A stretch of DNA of 64,000 nt from Nitrosomonadales bacterium (GTDB taxonomy: Bacteria; Pseudomonadota; Gammaproteobacteria; Burkholderiales; Gallionellaceae), in the NCBI GenBank assembly GCA_016208015.1, contig JACQYW010000014.1, forward strand, positions 62,001 to 126,000. The letters are read 5' to 3'. The position numbers were made by a program, and so were the translations under genes. Under the pieces are notes generated by a model. The model made no database searches. It was not told the origin of the DNA and saw nothing but the letters and a program-made list of their open reading frames with translations. Position 1 is the stretch's first letter; every line of letters starts with the position of its first letter. Shown here one piece after another: positions 1 through 8,547 of the stretch.

Positions 1-2
1 TG

Positions 3-1325
3 GTCGATGTCATCGAGGAGGACTTCCGCCTCGAGACCGTGCCGCACCTGATCGGCCCTGCCCGCCGGGATCTGCTGGCGCGCAAATTCGAACAGTTCTA
101 CCGCGGCTCGCCGTTCCGCCAAGCCACCCTGCTGCACCGCCAGGAGGAAGGCCGCCGCGACGACGAGATGCTGTTCTCCGCGCTGACCAACCCGCAACGC
201 ATCTCCCCGTGGCTGGATGCCCTGCTGGCGAACCAGATCCCGCTGGTCGGCATCTACTCGCTGCCCAACATCAGCACGCCGCTGCTCAAGAACATCGATT
301 CGGACCACGTGCTGCTGCTGTCCTGGGAAAAAGACGCCGGATTGCGGCAGACCTATTTCAACAGCAAGCGGCTGCACTTCTCCCGCCTGATCCCGATCAA
401 CGGCGACAGTAACGCATTCAGCGAATCAGTCGCGACCGAGACACCGCGCACCCAGCAATACCTGAAGAGCCTGAGCCTGCCCCCGCCCGGCGAGGTGCTG
501 GACGTGTATATCATCTGCCATGCGAACGACCGTGTCTCGCTGCAGGCGCACCTCGAAGCCAACAGCGACTTGCGCTACACCTATCTGGATATCCAGGAGC
601 TGGCAAAACGCATCAAGTCCAAGAACGAATACACCAATTCGGACGCCACATCGCTGCTGCTGCACCTGCTTGCGGTCAATCCGCCTTCCAGCCATTACGC
701 CAATTCCGATCACACGCATTTCCACCTGCTGGGCCAGTTCCGCCGCATCCTGTTCGGTGTGGCGGCGACGATCACTCTGGTCAGTGCACTGTGGAGCGGC
801 CTCGCCATTTTGCAGGGCCGCGAATATGTCGCCGAGACCGAACCGATCCGCATGCAGACAGAACAGGCCCAGCAACAGAGCCAGCTGATCCAGCGCAGCT
901 TCGCCAACTCCAGCGTTCCTGCCGCCGACATGAAGACCGCCGTGCTCATGGCGCGCAAGTTGAGCGGATACGCGCCGCCCCCGGAAGACATCCTGCTCGA
1001 ACTGACGCACGTGCTGGATCAGTTCAAGCAGATCAATGTCAACAAACTATCCTGGGAACCGAGCGCCGCAGACGCCGCGCCTTCCGCCTACCCGGCGCAG
1101 GTCATCACCTTCGACGGCAGCCTGAGCGGTTTCGGCACCGAGTTCCGCAGGGCGCTCGACTACCTGGAACGCTTCCAGCAAACGCTCATCCAGCGGGGGT
1201 ATACTGTCAAGGCCGAGAAAATGCCGCTGGATGTCAGCTCCCAGGGCAGCATCACCGGAGACATGCAAAGCAACAACAGTTCTGCGCAGTTCACGCTGAA
1301 GATCACCTGGAGACAGAAAGAATGA
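3..1325 (+). CDS. PilN/GspL-like pilus assembly protein (5' partial)
   Basis: The frame is already open at the left edge, so the true start is outside the window; the GTG at 39 is only an internal candidate. About 440 residues are visible: a soluble N-terminal half, one hydrophobic segment (nt 738-812, roughly visible residues 246-270), a Gln-rich helical stretch and a C-terminal periplasmic domain. A cytoplasmic part, one membrane helix and a periplasmic domain is the layout of PilN/GspL-type inner-membrane platform proteins. The stop overlaps the next ATG (ATGA), and the downstream genes encode further small membrane or exported proteins and two pseudopilins, which supports a pilus or type II secretion-like machine. 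I do not recognise the exact family, so the function is inferred from layout and context. Confidence 0.55.
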   Translation, partial: VDVIEEDFRLETVPHLIGPARRDLLARKFEQFYRGSPFRQATLLHRQEEGRRDDEMLFSALTNPQRISPWLDALLANQIPLVGIYSLPNISTPLLKNIDSDHVLLLSWEKDAGLRQTYFNSKRLHFSRLIPINGDSNAFSESVATETPRTQQYLKSLSLPPPGEVLDVYIICHANDRVSLQAHLEANSDLRYTYLDIQELAKRIKSKNEYTNSDATSLLLHLLAVNPPSSHYANSDHTHFHLLGQFRRILFGVAATITLVSALWSGLAILQGREYVAETEPIRMQTEQAQQQSQLIQRSFANSSVPAADMKTAVLMARKLSGYAPPPEDILLELTHVLDQFKQINVNKLSWEPSAADAAPSAYPAQVITFDGSLSGFGTEFRRALDYLERFQQTLIQRGYTVKAEKMPLDVSSQGSITGDMQSNNSSAQFTLKITWRQKE

Positions 1326-1918
1326 GCTTCTCCAAAAACGACCTGCCTTTCCTCAAGTACAGCCTGGGTGCTTTCGCGCTCAGCATCGCGCTGGCCGGCG
1401 CGATGACCAGTTACAGCGAAAGCTATCTCGAACAATCCCAGAAAGCCCGCATGGAAGTGCAGAAACAGCTTTCAGATGCACGCCTCCAGCTTGTCGCGAC
1501 GCAAGGCGACCAGGAGAACATGTCGTCCTACTCGCTGGAATATCTCGCGCTGCAGGACCAGAAAGTCATCGGCAACGAGCAACGCCTCGACTGGATAGAA
1601 GGCATGGAAAAACTGCGCCAGCAGGGCATCGTGCTCGACTTCAAGTACACCATCGCCCCGCAGCAGGCTTATGCTCCCAATCCCACCGTGGAGGCCGGCA
1701 ACTTCCAGCTCAACCGCAGCGACATGTCGATGCAGATCGACCTGCTGCATGAAGAACAACTGCTGCAATTCATCGCCGCCCTGCGCTCGCAAATGAAAGG
1801 CTGGTTCATGCTCGACGGCTGCAGCCTGACGCGTGCAGTCGCCGATAGCGAGGCTTCGCCGCTCAAAGCGGATTGCAAAGGCGGCTGGTTCACCATGAAG
1901 AACCGGAACATGCCATGA
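1322..1918 (+). CDS. PilO-like single-pass inner-membrane protein
   Basis: This 198-residue protein starts at an ATG that overlaps the previous stop. It has a short charged N-terminus, one membrane helix at about residues 11-32, a Gln/Glu-rich likely coiled coil at about 35-85, and a C-terminal alpha/beta domain with two cysteines near the end (LDGCS and KADCKGG) that could form a disulfide in the periplasm. Size, topology and position between the PilN-like and small exported proteins fit PilO or GspM. Sequence recognition is weak, so the PilO assignment rests on topology and gene order. Confidence 0.5.
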   Translation: MSFSKNDLPFLKYSLGAFALSIALAGAMTSYSESYLEQSQKARMEVQKQLSDARLQLVATQGDQENMSSYSLEYLALQDQKVIGNEQRLDWIEGMEKLRQQGIVLDFKYTIAPQQAYAPNPTVEAGNFQLNRSDMSMQIDLLHEEQLLQFIAALRSQMKGWFMLDGCSLTRAVADSEASPLKADCKGGWFTMKNRNMP

Positions 1919-2307
1919 GCAGATACCTGACCACGCTGATCATGCTGACACTGCTTCCCGCCGCCCATGCGGGCGAACTCGGTCGCCTGTTCAACACCCC
2001 GCAGCAGCGCCAGCAAATGGAATTCCAGGCAACCAACAGCCGCGGCGACATTGACAGCCCGGAAGCCGTGAAGCGCAACTACATCATCGTCAATGGCGTG
2101 GTGCAAAAGCAGGGCGGCAACCGCACCGTCTGGATCAACGGCGCACCCCAAGCCGCAGAGCGCGGCAACGACAAAACCCCCGCTTCCGTCCCGGTGAGCG
2201 TTCCGGGCAAGATCGATCCGGTGCATCTCAAGGTCGGGCAACGGTTGATACTCGACACACCCGCCCCCGACTCGGATGAAAGCAAGCCAGCAGCAGATGA
2301 CGACTGA
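1915..2307 (+). CDS. Small exported pilus-biogenesis protein, MshK/GspB-like
   Basis: The chosen start at 1915 overlaps the preceding stop and gives a clear signal peptide (LIMLTLLPAAHA, cleavage near residue 19). The mature ~110 residues contain the string YIIVNGVVQKQGGNRTVWIN followed by a Lys-Val-Gly-Gln segment. The NGVV...TVWING pattern is one I associate with MshK/GspB-type periplasmic proteins of pilus and secretion operons. The tail is Asp/Pro-rich. A longer frame from 1873 exists but would skip the signal peptide start. It most likely works with the two upstream membrane proteins. Confidence 0.45.
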   Translation: MSRYLTTLIMLTLLPAAHAGELGRLFNTPQQRQQMEFQATNSRGDIDSPEAVKRNYIIVNGVVQKQGGNRTVWINGAPQAAERGNDKTPASVPVSVPGKIDPVHLKVGQRLILDTPAPDSDESKPAADDD

Positions 2308-2310
2308 GCC

Positions 2311-4149
2311 ATGTCGCACCTCCACCTCGATTCCAATGCGCTGAACAGACACCCGCAAAAAGGCGCAGTATTCATCGTGATGCTGGTCATCATGATCATG
2401 GGCGTAATCGCCGTTTTGGTTGGTGCGCTCGGCAAGGTAGTCTTGCATACCGAACGTAACGCCAAAAGCAGCGATATGCTGTCCCAATCAAAAGAAGCAT
2501 TGATCGGTTACGCCATAAACGGCGGCTCACGCCCGGGCGATCTTCCTTATCAGGATCGCCTTGCAACTCCTAGCGAGGCAAATAATGGCAATTACGATGG
2601 AGACCAGGATGGTTGCGCAGGGCCGACGGGCTGCCTCGGCCGACTCCCCTGGCGCACACTCAGGATGTCTATCGATTCGCCCTCGGAGAACGACCCAACA
2701 GGTGTCATGCCATGGTACGCAGTATCTGCCAACATGGTTGATCCAACCGGCGTTACTTTTAACTCAGAGCTTTTGACCGCCTTCCCGCATCCCTGGCTTA
2801 CCGTACGAGACATGAAAGGCAATGTGCTGAGCAATCGCGTGGCTTTTATCGTATTCATCCCCGGTTTGCCGATTAGCGGAAAAACGCGCCCCTCATCCCC
2901 CAGCCTCGGTGACGCGACTCAATATTTGGATAGCATCACTGTTCCGGCAGGATGTACGGCACCTTGCGTACCGGGAACCTACAGCAATTCCGATGCAAAT
3001 GAAGATTTCATCTCTGGGGAAGAACATCGCTGGATTGACGACCCCGGAAATCCTGGAAATCAAATCGAAGATACAACCTACAATTTCAACGATAAGCTGA
3101 TCTACATCACCATTGATGAGTTGATGCCTCTCATCGAAAAACGAGTTGGCGGGGAAATTAGAAGTCTCCTGAAGACTTACTATTCCGCCTGGGGCCGATA
3201 TCCATTTGCAGCGACTTTCAATGACCCCTCCGTCCCATCAAATTTCAAGGGTAAGGCTTCGCCCGCAACCTATTCTGGCTTGCTACCTGTTGATGACCAG
3301 AGTTATTTGCCAACATGGGCTGCCATACCAACTATTTCCTTCGATGGCGCGATAAGCGGCGGACCGATGAATTGCATATTGAGCAACGACGTTGGAGGAG
3401 GTAACTATTCACGCTGGCGCTGCTGTAAAGTGGACTACACCGACACTCCGCCATCTTGTTTAAATAGCGACATTACTATTCCAGCCGGCGTCACTGTGAC
3501 AGTAACTGGAAATCTAGATGGCGTTGGTCTTGGTTTTTGGAGACCTCACAATATCAATGACATTTGCGAGGTTCGCGCAAGAAATTCAAGCGGTACTTCC
3601 GTGCTCGTAACCAGCTTATTCGCCCCCAACTCTGTCTCTATAGTAAATAGCCTGAATGCAGATGGCAGTGCCCAAATACAATTTACAGCTACTGGTAAAG
3701 CAGGAAACACAGTTTTGGAGCGCATCGAGCTCAGGGACATACGTTCTTATAATACCGATATAGAAAACAACTCTAATACAGGTAGCTGCTCCAACACCCC
3801 TGCCTCCCCAGTAATTCCAAAATGGTTGTTCGACGAATCGACCTATGGCAACAACTGGCACAAAGTCGCGTATTACTCGATGTCCTCGGGCTACGCTCCC
3901 AATGGTGCAAATAGCTGCACCCCCCTGGGAATCCCCTCATGTCTCACAGTTAATGGCAACAGCAGTGTTAACAACAACCATGCTGTTGTAATAATGACCA
4001 GCGGTGAGCTCGCCGGTTTGGGACAAACCCACCCGCAAAGCACCGTGACGCATTACCTTGAAGATGAGAATGCATCCAGCAACTTCATCTTCGAAAACAA
4101 AGCACGCTCAAGCAGCTTCAACGACCAAGTGATCGTCGTCGCACCATGA
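2311..4149 (+). CDS. Large pseudopilin-like protein (612 aa)
   Basis: Residues 17-45 form a type IV pilin-like leader and helix: a Lys-Gly junction followed by AVFIVMLVIMIMGVIAVLVG. Glu at position +5 after the cleavage glycine is missing, as in GspK/PilX-type minor pseudopilins. The remaining ~560 residues are exported, rich in Asn, Ser, Thr and Gly, and contain many cysteines, including CAGPTGC just before the motif LPWRTL. The last residues read NDQVIVV. The gene overlaps the next pseudopilin by ATGA and shares its internal plan. Its base composition from about 2700 onward looks more AT-rich than the neighbours. Likely role: tip or minor subunit of the pilus; substrate or adhesion function unknown. 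Confidence 0.55.
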   Translation: MSHLHLDSNALNRHPQKGAVFIVMLVIMIMGVIAVLVGALGKVVLHTERNAKSSDMLSQSKEALIGYAINGGSRPGDLPYQDRLATPSEANNGNYDGDQDGCAGPTGCLGRLPWRTLRMSIDSPSENDPTGVMPWYAVSANMVDPTGVTFNSELLTAFPHPWLTVRDMKGNVLSNRVAFIVFIPGLPISGKTRPSSPSLGDATQYLDSITVPAGCTAPCVPGTYSNSDANEDFISGEEHRWIDDPGNPGNQIEDTTYNFNDKLIYITIDELMPLIEKRVGGEIRSLLKTYYSAWGRYPFAATFNDPSVPSNFKGKASPATYSGLLPVDDQSYLPTWAAIPTISFDGAISGGPMNCILSNDVGGGNYSRWRCCKVDYTDTPPSCLNSDITIPAGVTVTVTGNLDGVGLGFWRPHNINDICEVRARNSSGTSVLVTSLFAPNSVSIVNSLNADGSAQIQFTATGKAGNTVLERIELRDIRSYNTDIENNSNTGSCSNTPASPVIPKWLFDESTYGNNWHKVAYYSMSSGYAPNGANSCTPLGIPSCLTVNGNSSVNNNHAVVIMTSGELAGLGQTHPQSTVTHYLEDENASSNFIFENKARSSSFNDQVIVVAP

Positions 4150-4844
4150 TGGGAAATATTGCAATGAGTCATCCTGCACATTTGAATCACAAAGGCTTCT
4201 CATTGGTTGAGATGGCCATAGTTATGGCCATCGTCGGCCTGCTGATGGCCGGCCTGCTACCCATGATCTCAGGGCAAATAGAGCAGCAGCACCGCTCCGA
4301 GACGCGAAAAGCAATGGAAGAGATTCGCAACGCCCTAGTCGGGTTTGCCACCAGCCAGACTCCGCCCAGACTGCCTTGTCCGGCCACCCCGTCACTCGCC
4401 ACAGGAACCGTTGGCGCGGGCGTTGAAAATTGCGCTATATCGACTGGTGTGCTGCCCTGGGTCACACTGGGAACCAGTGAAACTGATGCTTGGCAAAGAC
4501 GATTTACCTACTCGGTCGCAAGTTCCGTGACTGGCACCTTTGGTACTTCATTTACGCTTACATCAGTAGGCAACCTTAACGTACTGAGTGTTGCAGCAGG
4601 TACTGCGGTAGCATCCGGTGTGCCTGCCGTACTGGTATCTCATGGCGTTGATGGCGCTGGAGCTTACACGCCTCAGGGATCACAACTGAATGCAAGTGCA
4701 GACTTGGATCAAGTCGACAATTCCAACGGTGGCCTCACCTTTGTCAGCCATGAACAGTCCCAGACTTTTGACGATCATGTCGTCTGGATTTCGCCTCATA
4801 CGCTATTCAACCGCATGGTCGCGGCAGGCAAGCTGCCCTACTAA
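4146..4844 (+). CDS. Prepilin-type pseudopilin (GFSLVE leader)
   Basis: The leader [22 protein letters not shown] is a canonical type IV prepilin peptidase site with Glu at +5 and a hydrophobic helix at about residues 19-42. The ~190-residue head contains [15 protein letters not shown] and LPWVTL motifs and ends with a region around DDHVVWIS, mirroring the upstream 612-residue protein. ATG codons at 4146, 4149 and 4164 are all possible starts; 4146 overlaps the previous stop. The TAA (4842-4844) overlaps the convergent cysS stop, so no intergenic terminator separates them. Likely a minor pilin or pseudopilin. Confidence 0.7.
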   Translation: MMGNIAMSHPAHLNHKGFSLVEMAIVMAIVGLLMAGLLPMISGQIEQQHRSETRKAMEEIRNALVGFATSQTPPRLPCPATPSLATGTVGAGVENCAISTGVLPWVTLGTSETDAWQRRFTYSVASSVTGTFGTSFTLTSVGNLNVLSVAAGTAVASGVPAVLVSHGVDGAGAYTPQGSQLNASADLDQVDNSNGGLTFVSHEQSQTFDDHVVWISPHTLFNRMVAAGKLPY

Positions 4845-6244
4845 GCCCTGCGCCAGCTAGTTCCCTGCGCCGTATCTTCCAGAACAACACCCGCCTCCAG
4901 CAGCTCCTTGCGTATGCGGTCCGCCTCGGCGAAGTTCTTCGCTTTCTTGGCGGCGATGCGCGCTTCGATCTGTGCGCTGATGGCGGAATCATCCATCCCG
5001 CCATCACTTGAACCACCTTGCAGGAATTCCTGCGCATCTCGCTGCAGTAGTCCGAGCACTCCGGCCAATGCTTTAAGTTGTGCGGCAGCTTGCTCCGACT
5101 GGCTCCGGTTCGCTTCGTTGGCAAGGTCGAACAGTACGGCGACAGCTTCCGGGGTGTTGAGGTCGTCGTCCATGGCGGATTTGAAGCGCTGGGCGTAGGG
5201 GGCGTTCCAATCAACAACACCCTCTCCCTCAATCCCTCTCCCACTTGTGGGAGAGGGAACTCCCTTCAGTGCCGTATACAGCCGTGTCAGCGCCCCCTTG
5301 GCATCATCCAGGTGCTGGTCTGAATAATTGAGCGGGCTGCGGTAGTGCGCGCGCAGGATGAAGAAGCGCACGACTTCGGCGTCGTACTTCTTGAGAACCT
5401 CACGAATCGTGAAGAAGTTGCCCAGGCTCTTGGACATCTTCTCGTTGTCCACGCGCACGAAGCCGTTGTGCATCCAGTAATTCACGTACTGGCACTGGTG
5501 CGCACCTTCGCTCTGGGCGATTTCGTTTTCGTGGTGCGGGAACTGCAGGTCGGCGCCGCCGCCGTGGATGTCGAAGTGCTTGCCCAGCAGCTCCGAGCCC
5601 ATGGCCGAGCATTCGATGTGCCAGCCGGGGCGGCCTTTGCCCCACTTTGAATCCCACTTCACTTCTTCCGCTTCGCTGTCCTTGGCGTGCTTCCACAGCA
5701 CGAAGTCGAGCGGGTCGTTCTTGTCCGACGCGACTTCCACGCGCTCACCGGCGCGCAGGTCTTCCAGCGATTTGCCGGAGAGCTTGCCGTAACCGTCGAA
5801 CTTGCGCACGGCGTAGTTCACGTCGCCGTCCGCTGCCAGATAGGCCAGGCCGTTCTTTTCCAGTTGCGCGATCATCTCCAGCATCTGCGGCACGAACTGC
5901 GTTGCGCGCGGCTCGTGGTCCGGGCGCTGCACGCCCAGCGCGTCGGCATCCTGGTGCATCGCGTCGATGAAGCGTTGCGTCAGTGTGTGGATGGATTCCC
6001 TGTTCTCCGCCGCGCGCTTGATGATCTTGTCGTCGATATCGGTGATGTTGCGCACGTAGTTCACGTCGTACCCGCTCGCCTTGAGCCAGCGATACACCAT
6101 GTCGAACACCACCATCACGCGCGCGTGACCCAAGTGGCAATAGTCGTACACCGTCATGCCGCACACGTACATGCGTACCTTGTTGGCCTCGATGGGTTTG
6201 AAGTCCTGCTTGTCGCGGGCGAGGGTGTTGTAGATTCTCAGCAT
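4841..6244 (-). CDS. cysS: Cysteine--tRNA ligase
   Basis: Charges tRNA-Cys with cysteine in the cytoplasm. The N-terminus has the zinc cysteine (C28) and the HLGH nucleotide-binding motif (about 37-40); KMSKS is at about 269-273; GWHIECSAM and [15 protein letters not shown] are family signatures. A GTG at 6250 is in frame, but the ATG at 6244 has a better-placed AAGAAG ribosome site and gives the usual MLRIYNTL start. Between the catalytic core and the C-terminal helical domain, residues about 329-342 ([14 protein letters not shown]) form an atypical low-complexity insert encoded by a palindromic repeat (see the repeat entry). The rest of the protein is full length, so the insert appears tolerated. 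Confidence 0.95.
   Translation of the reverse strand: MLRIYNTLARDKQDFKPIEANKVRMYVCGMTVYDYCHLGHARVMVVFDMVYRWLKASGYDVNYVRNITDIDDKIIKRAAENRESIHTLTQRFIDAMHQDADALGVQRPDHEPRATQFVPQMLEMIAQLEKNGLAYLAADGDVNYAVRKFDGYGKLSGKSLEDLRAGERVEVASDKNDPLDFVLWKHAKDSEAEEVKWDSKWGKGRPGWHIECSAMGSELLGKHFDIHGGGADLQFPHHENEIAQSEGAHQCQYVNYWMHNGFVRVDNEKMSKSLGNFFTIREVLKKYDAEVVRFFILRAHYRSPLNYSDQHLDDAKGALTRLYTALKGVPSPTSGRGIEGEGVVDWNAPYAQRFKSAMDDDLNTPEAVAVLFDLANEANRSQSEQAAAQLKALAGVLGLLQRDAQEFLQGGSSDGGMDDSAISAQIEARIAAKKAKNFAEADRIRKELLEAGVVLEDTAQGTSWRRA
5219..5264. repeat. Palindromic repeat inserted in frame inside cysS
   Basis: A CCCTCTCC-rich element. Positions 5234-5243 and 5248-5257 form a perfect 10-bp inverted repeat around a 4-nt loop, preceded by a further CCCTCTCCC copy. 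It translates on the minus strand as a Gly/Ser/Pro/Glu loop absent from the CysRS sequences I know, and the frame is preserved on both sides. The left and right boundaries are approximate. Confidence 0.7.
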
Positions 6245-6264
6245 GTCCACTTCTTACTTTTGCC

Positions 6265-6375
6265 GTCATACCGGCGCAGGCCGGTATCCAGCGGGTTTAT
6301 TCAATATGCGGTTGGTCTTGTCCGCGCTTCGCGCGGGTTGTTTTTTCACTGGATACCGGCCTCCGCCGGTATGAC
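6265..6375. repeat. Pair of inverted ATACCGGC repeats, ~111-bp imperfect palindrome
   Basis: A 27-bp unit at 6265-6291 (gtcataccggc-gcag-gccggtatccag) is repeated in inverted orientation at 6349-6375. Each unit is itself an inverted repeat with a 4-5 nt loop, and the centre holds another hairpin at 6322-6336. The two units can pair as one long stem. This resembles the dispersed REP-like repeats built on TCATACCGGCN4GCCGGTAT that occur between genes in many beta- and gammaproteobacteria. It lies between cysS and the GIY-YIG gene, ending 4 bp from the stop codon of the latter. Confidence 0.85.
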
Positions 6376-6378
6376 GAT

Positions 6379-6669
6379 TTAACATATCGAGGTATACAAA
6401 TCCGTCCAGTCTGGATTGTTCTCTTCGATCAACTTCAACTTCCATGCACGTTGCCATTCCTTGAGCGCCTTTTCGCGCTGAATGGCAGTTTCCATCGTCT
6501 CATGCACTTCATACCAAACCAGTTGATCCACGCTATGCTGTTTGGTGAAACCATCGACCACGTGATTCTTGTGTTCCCATATCCGTTTCACCAAATCCGA
6601 AGTGACTCCGACATACAAAGTGCCGTTGCGTTTGCTGGCGAGCAGATAAGCACAAGGAAGCTTGCTCAT
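6379..6669 (-). CDS. Small GIY-YIG family nuclease (UPF0213-like)
   Basis: A 96-residue protein consisting only of a GIY-YIG domain: the signature appears as CAYLLAS...TLYVGVTSD, followed by the conserved basic WEHKN and a late REKALKEW segment with the Glu expected to bind metal. The ATG at 6669 is preceded by GGAG at 8-nt spacing; an in-frame GTG at 6678 is less likely. Such single-domain proteins are common as isolated genes in bacteria; their substrate is not established. The gene is bracketed by ATACCGGC repeats (6265-6375 and 6681-6709), and its ribosome site nearly touches one of them, so gene and repeats may have moved together. Confidence 0.85.
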   Translation of the reverse strand: MSKLPCAYLLASKRNGTLYVGVTSDLVKRIWEHKNHVVDGFTKQHSVDQLVWYEVHETMETAIQREKALKEWQRAWKLKLIEENNPDWTDLYTSIC

Positions 6670-6680
6670 CTCGACCACTC

Positions 6681-6709
6681 CGTCATACCGGCGCAGGCCG
6701 GTATGACGG
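6681..6709. repeat. Single ATACCGGC palindromic repeat unit
   Basis: Inverted repeat cgtcataccggc/gccggtatgacg with a 4-nt gcag loop. It matches the unit at 6265 almost base for base and occupies the whole gap between the GIY-YIG gene and the glnS stop codon (6710). It could also act as a transcription-terminating or RNA-stabilising hairpin for glnS. Confidence 0.85.
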
Positions 6710-8386
6710 TCAGCCCTGTTCCTTCGCCCAGGAATCCCGCAATGTCACCGTGCGGTTAAACACTAGCTTCTTGCCCGCCTGATGGTCGCGGCGGTCGGTG
6801 ACGAAGTAGCCCAGACGCTCGAATTGGTAGCGCGTTTCCGGAGCGGCATCTTTCACGCAGGCCTCTATCCAGCCCTGCACCCCTTCCAGGGAATGCGGAT
6901 TCATGAATTCGAGGAAATCCTTTTCCTTGTCCGCATCCGGTTCCGGAATGGTGAACAGGCGGTCATACAAACGGATCTCGGCGGGCAGCGCGTGTTCGCG
7001 CGACAGGAAGTGGATCACGCCTTTGACCTTGCGCCCTTCCGGGTTCTTGCCCAGCGTGGCGTGGTCGATGCTGCATTTGAGTTCGACGACTTTGCCGGAC
7101 GCATCCTTCACCGCTTCGTCGCAGCGCATCACGTAACTGTGGCGCAGGCGGATCTCGCCGCCGAGGGTGAGACGCTTCCAGCCCGCGGGCGGCACTTCGG
7201 CGAAGTCGTCGGCCTCGATGAGCAGGTCTTTGCCGAAGGGCACCACGCGCTTGCCCAGTTCCGGCACATTGGGATGGAAATCCGCTTCGCGCGTTTGCGC
7301 GCCTTCGGCATTGGTGATCGTGACCTTGAGCGGGTTGATGATGGCCATCACGCGCGGGGCGCGCAGTTCCAGGTCTTCGCGGATCGCGCCTTCCATGATC
7401 GCCATGTCGACGATGTTCTCGCTCTTGGAGACGCCGATGCGTTTGGCGAATTCGCGGATGCCTTCGGGCGTGTAGCCGCGACGGCGCATGCCGCTGATGG
7501 TGGGCATGCGCGGGTCGTCCCAGCCGCTGACTTTCTTTTCGTTCACCAGTTGCAGCAGTTTGCGCTTGCTGGTGATGGTGTAGTGCAGCTCAAGGCGCGA
7601 AAATTCGTACTGGCGCGGGTGGCAGGGGATGGCGATGTTGTCCAGCACCCAGTCGTACAGCGGGCGGTGGTCTTCGAATTCCAGCGTGCAGATGGAATGG
7701 GTGATGCCTTCCAGCGCATCGGAGATGCAGTGGGTGTAGTCGTACATCGGGTAGATACACCACTTGTCGCCGGTGCGGATGTGGTGAGCGCGGCGGATGC
7801 GGTAGATGGCCGGGTCGCGCATGTTGATGTTGGGCGAGGCCATGTCGATCTTGGCGCGCAAGACCATCGCGCCGTCGGTGAATTCGCCGTTGCGCATGCG
7901 CGTGAACAGGTCGAGGTTCTCTTTGGCCGAGCGGTCGCGGTTCGGGCTGTTCCTGCCGGGCTGGGTCAGTGTGCCGCGGTATTCGCGCATCTGTTCCGGC
8001 GTCAGGTCGTCCACATAGGCCAGGCCTTTGTTGATCAATTCCACCGCGTAGTCGTACAGCGCATCGAAATAATCCGAGGCCCAGCGCACTTCGCCGTTCC
8101 ACTGGAAGCCCAGCCAGCGCACGTCGTCCTGGATGGATTGCGCGTATTCCTCGCTCTCCTTTTCCGGGTTGGTGTCGTCGAAGCGCAGGTTGCACTTGCC
8201 CTGATAATCCCTGGCCAGACCGAAGTTGAGGCAGATGGATTTGGCGTGGCCGACATGCAAATAACCGTTCGGCTCGGGCGGGAAACGGGTGACGATGCTG
8301 CTGTGCTTGCCGCTGGCCAGATCGCCGTCGATGATCGTGCGGATGAAGTTGGAAACCGGGGCCGGGGTCGATGTGTCGCTGCTCAT
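6710..8386 (-). CDS. glnS: Glutamine--tRNA ligase
   Basis: 558 residues, the normal length for bacterial GlnRS, which aminoacylates tRNA-Gln. The class I motif is [14 protein letters not shown] (HVGH at about 44-47) and the second signature is seen as TITSKRK. The C-terminal anticodon-binding beta-barrels are present up to the conserved [13 protein letters not shown]. The start ATG has no strong ribosome site, but the N-terminal [12 protein letters not shown] matches the family. It shares a strand with cysS and is divergent from the TPR gene at 8548. Confidence 0.96.
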   Translation of the reverse strand: MSSDTSTPAPVSNFIRTIIDGDLASGKHSSIVTRFPPEPNGYLHVGHAKSICLNFGLARDYQGKCNLRFDDTNPEKESEEYAQSIQDDVRWLGFQWNGEVRWASDYFDALYDYAVELINKGLAYVDDLTPEQMREYRGTLTQPGRNSPNRDRSAKENLDLFTRMRNGEFTDGAMVLRAKIDMASPNINMRDPAIYRIRRAHHIRTGDKWCIYPMYDYTHCISDALEGITHSICTLEFEDHRPLYDWVLDNIAIPCHPRQYEFSRLELHYTITSKRKLLQLVNEKKVSGWDDPRMPTISGMRRRGYTPEGIREFAKRIGVSKSENIVDMAIMEGAIREDLELRAPRVMAIINPLKVTITNAEGAQTREADFHPNVPELGKRVVPFGKDLLIEADDFAEVPPAGWKRLTLGGEIRLRHSYVMRCDEAVKDASGKVVELKCSIDHATLGKNPEGRKVKGVIHFLSREHALPAEIRLYDRLFTIPEPDADKEKDFLEFMNPHSLEGVQGWIEACVKDAAPETRYQFERLGYFVTDRRDHQAGKKLVFNRTVTLRDSWAKEQG

Positions 8387-8483
8387 TTGGATTCGTAAAA
8401 CGTTCTGCGATGAAGGTGCGGAATTCTACCTGAAAATATCCCCCTCCAGACCGGGCGCAATCCGTGTGAGTCCGGCGCTTATT

Positions 8484-8492
8484 TGATAGAAT
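8484..8492 (+). promoter_or_regulatory. Probable extended -10 promoter of the TPR/L,D-transpeptidase operon
   Basis: TGATAGAAT has a TG extension one base before a 5/6 match to TATAAT. It lies 56 bp upstream of the ATG at 8548 in the divergent gap after glnS. No good -35 box is visible, which is usual for extended -10 promoters. A GC hairpin (about 8505-8521) lies between it and the gene. Confidence 0.4.
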
Positions 8493-8547
8493 CGCGGCTC
8501 TTCGGGCGGACTTGGCCGCCGGATTTTCATCGGAACACTAGCAAGCA

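Noticed and set aside
6245-6250. GTG start for cysS two codons upstream
   Set aside because: The AAGAAG ribosome site is properly spaced for the ATG at 6244, and CysRS proteins usually begin at that Met.
6782-8398. 538-codon plus-strand open frame
   Set aside because: It is antisense to glnS, starts and ends within its mirror image and has the Val/Ala/His/Arg-rich composition typical of reversed GC-rich genes.
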